Shown here piece after piece: positions 62,606-64,000 of a stretch of 64,000 bases of DNA. Within the stretch, counting starts at the first letter, position 1. Every line of letters begins with the position of its first letter. Source of the DNA: Pseudomonas asgharzadehiana (GTDB lineage: Bacteria > Pseudomonadota > Gammaproteobacteria > Pseudomonadales > Pseudomonadaceae); the NCBI RefSeq assembly GCF_019139815.1, contig NZ_CP077079.1, positions 5,897,001-5,961,000 on the forward strand, given 5' to 3'. Under the pieces are notes generated by a model, which was not told the DNA's origin, did no database searches, and saw only the letters and a list, made by a program, of their open reading frames with translations. Both the position numbers and the translations under genes were made by a program.

Positions 62606-63739
62606 TCACGCCTCGCCCCATAACGCGCGGATATTGCGCTCGGCCATCGCCGGCCCCACGCTCATGCCCACCCCGGTGTGCATCAACGCCGCGCTCACGC
62701 CTGGCGCCACGCGCACGAACGAGAACGGCCCCGGCCCGCGCGCGCCATACACACCCTGCCAACGCTCCACCACTTGGATCGTGCAGCCCAAGGTCTGCTC
62801 GGCCAGTTCAATCATCCAGTCATCGACCTGCTCGGCATTGAACGGCGACGCATCGCTGCCGTAGTCGTGGGAGTCGCCGATGATCAGTTCGCCATGGGGC
62901 GTCGGGCTGATCAGCAGGTGAATCCCGTGCGCCTGCAGGTGCGGGGCTTCACGCAGGATCTGCGCCTGCACCGGCGCGGCTTCCGGCAGGTCGGCGAAGG
63001 CGCCGTAATGCACGCAACTGAGGCCCGTGAGCAACGCATGTTGCAGGTTCAGGTTAAGCGCCGGCCGGGCCCGCAGCATTTGCAGGCGGCAGACGTGCGG
63101 GTTGAGTTCGGCCAGCGCCTCGGCCAGCAGGGTTTGGTAATCGTGGCCGGAGCACACGATGATCTGCTTGCCGCGAAAACTCCCCGCCGTGCTGTGCAAC
63201 TGGCCCGGCTCGACGTCGCGCACCAGGGTGGAAAAATGAAACTCCACGTCAAGCTGCTGGCTCAGGTAGTGGATCAGCGCCGGGATGGCTTCGCGCGAAT
63301 ACAGTTGCTGATCGTCCTTGCCATGCAGCGCCGCGCGGTGATGACGAAACTGGCCGCCATACAGATCCCTCAGCGCCGCGCCTTGCAACAGCTCGACGTT
63401 GTAGCCGTGCTGCCGTGCGCGCCCGGCGCAGAAAGCTTCGAGCAGGTGCTCTTCGGCTTCGGTGCGGGCAAACAGGTACGCGCCCTTGCGCTTGAGTTGC
63501 AGGCCTGCCACCTGCGCCCAATGGCCCCAGATTTCGCGGCTTTCCCGTGCCAGGTCGAGCATCGGCCCAGGCGGCTGGCCGGTGACCAATGCCTGGCCGA
63601 AGTTGCGCACTGACGCGCCCAACGGCGTGGCGCTGCGCTCGAACACCTTGACCTTTAGGCCGCGCTTGGCGGCGGCATAGGCGTGGGACAGGCCGAGGAT
63701 GCCGGCGCCGACTATCAGCAGGTCGCTGTGGTGTGTCAT
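62606..63739 (-). CDS. TIGR03364-type FAD-dependent oxidoreductase
   Basis: A 377-residue DAO-fold flavoprotein. The FAD motif is DLLIVGAGILGLSHAYAAAK followed by ERSATPLGASVRNFGQ; the C-terminus has GVYGARGPGPFSFVRVAPGV and MHTGVGMSVGPAMAERNI. Family members of this type lie in 2-aminoethylphosphonate uptake and degradation clusters and are thought to oxidise aminophosphonates or related amines. The ABC substrate-binding gene upstream (63813 onward) supports this. The ATG at 63739 is used; the frame extends upstream over non-coding sequence. Confidence 0.8.
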   Translation of the reverse strand: MTHHSDLLIVGAGILGLSHAYAAAKRGLKVKVFERSATPLGASVRNFGQALVTGQPPGPMLDLARESREIWGHWAQVAGLQLKRKGAYLFARTEAEEHLLEAFCAGRARQHGYNVELLQGAALRDLYGGQFRHHRAALHGKDDQQLYSREAIPALIHYLSQQLDVEFHFSTLVRDVEPGQLHSTAGSFRGKQIIVCSGHDYQTLLAEALAELNPHVCRLQMLRARPALNLNLQHALLTGLSCVHYGAFADLPEAAPVQAQILREAPHLQAHGIHLLISPTPHGELIIGDSHDYGSDASPFNAEQVDDWMIELAEQTLGCTIQVVERWQGVYGARGPGPFSFVRVAPGVSAALMHTGVGMSVGPAMAERNIRALWGEA

Positions 63740-63765
63740 GAAGTGATGTCCTGAATTCGAAGCCG

Positions 63766-63789
63766 TCATCGGGGGCAAGCCCCCGATGA
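63766..63789. repeat. REP-derived perfect hairpin
   Basis: TCATCGGGGGC and GCCCCCGATGA form 11-base arms around AA, between two minus-strand genes of the phosphonate-linked cluster. It could lower expression of the downstream oxidoreductase by attenuation. Confidence 0.75.
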
Positions 63790-63812
63790 GGCCATCAGCC
63801 CTAACGAAAACC

Positions 63813-64000
63813 TTACTGACCGGCCACCTTCTCCGACTTGCCGTCATAACGCTTGCGCCACTCAGCCAGGATGCTGTCGCGATGCTTCGAGGCCCAGGCA
63901 AAGTCGTTCTTGATCAACCGCTGCTCGTAATCGGCCGGCAATTCGGTTTGCGGCTTGGCGATACCCGGCTGCGCGAGGACGGCGAAGTTGTCCTTGTACA
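63813..64000 (-). CDS. ABC transporter substrate-binding protein, C-terminus (partial)
   Basis: Only the last 62 codons are inside the window; the gene continues past the right edge. The peptide reads YKDNFAVLAQPGIAKPQTEL, then LPADYEQRLIKNDFAWASKH and ends RYDGKSEKVAGQ. This closely resembles the end of periplasmic binding proteins of putative 2-aminoethylphosphonate ABC transporters (iron/phosphonate-type SBP). The pairing with the TIGR03364 oxidoreductase directly downstream supports a phosphonate role. Confidence is limited by the short visible part. Confidence 0.6.
   Translation of the reverse strand, partial: YKDNFAVLAQPGIAKPQTELPADYEQRLIKNDFAWASKHRDSILAEWRKRYDGKSEKVAGQ

Overview
The window is chromosomal DNA of a Pseudomonas species, most likely of the P. 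fluorescens group. The evidence is high GC content, long blocks of core genes in the order known from P. aeruginosa (pilG-pilJ/chpA, gshB, tonB, algH, ruvX, pyrR-pyrB-pyrC', pilT, yggS-proC-yggT, metX-metW, rdgB-hemW, trmB-thiG-thiS, mtgA, rpoH-ftsX-ftsE-ftsY, M16 pair-rsmD, lao genes, coaD, mutM, ilvD, folA), and many REP-like palindromes (GTGGGAGGGGGCTTGC type) between genes. No rRNA, tRNA, insertion sequence, prophage or CRISPR array was seen.

Layout. (1) 1-4186 is the only accessory-looking stretch. It holds an XRE-type regulator fused to an NBR1-Ig-like domain, a divergent isopenicillin-N-synthase-like oxygenase with a LysE exporter behind it, a wrecked HEPN-domain gene, and a type-44 polymorphic toxin gene with an apparent one-base frameshift, followed by an overlapping membrane-anchored protein that could be its immunity partner. 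(2) 4187-14030 (minus strand) is the Pil-Chp chemosensory operon pilG-pilH-pilI-pilJ-chpA-chpC; pilK and chpB are absent and ChpA is short. (3) 14270-20177 (plus) carries gshB, a tonB, algH/yqgE, ruvX and the pyrimidine genes pyrR-pyrB-pyrC'. (4) 20320-32619 carries small envelope genes, pilT, proC, the methionine genes, rdgB/hemW, trmB-thiG-thiS and mtgA. (5) 32743-36806 (minus) is rpoH and ftsX-ftsE-ftsY. (6) 37039-41559 is an M16 peptidase pair, rsmD and a YheT-like hydrolase. (7) 41616-46955 is a sulfurtransferase and a long-chain alcohol oxidation locus matching laoR/laoC-laoB-laoA. (8) 47059-64000 is mainly housekeeping: coaD, ferredoxin, mutM with an HDOD gene, rlmI, an MFS exporter, a DUF4153 protein, ilvD, a phosphorylcholine phosphatase, a cystine transporter, folA, a DUF2868/DUF3482 membrane-GTPase pair, and the start of a phosphonate-linked cluster running off the right edge.

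Points most worth a second look: the regulator/oxygenase/exporter cassette with a palindrome in its divergent promoter region; the degraded toxin and HEPN remnants beside it; a 7-6-7 palindrome lying exactly between the -35 and -10 of the laoC promoter; an extracytoplasmic-sigma-type promoter before rpoH; an orphan plus-strand terminator upstream of gshB; the reduced chemosensory operon; and the glycine-zipper GTPase. All family assignments are from reading the translated sequence; no database search was run.
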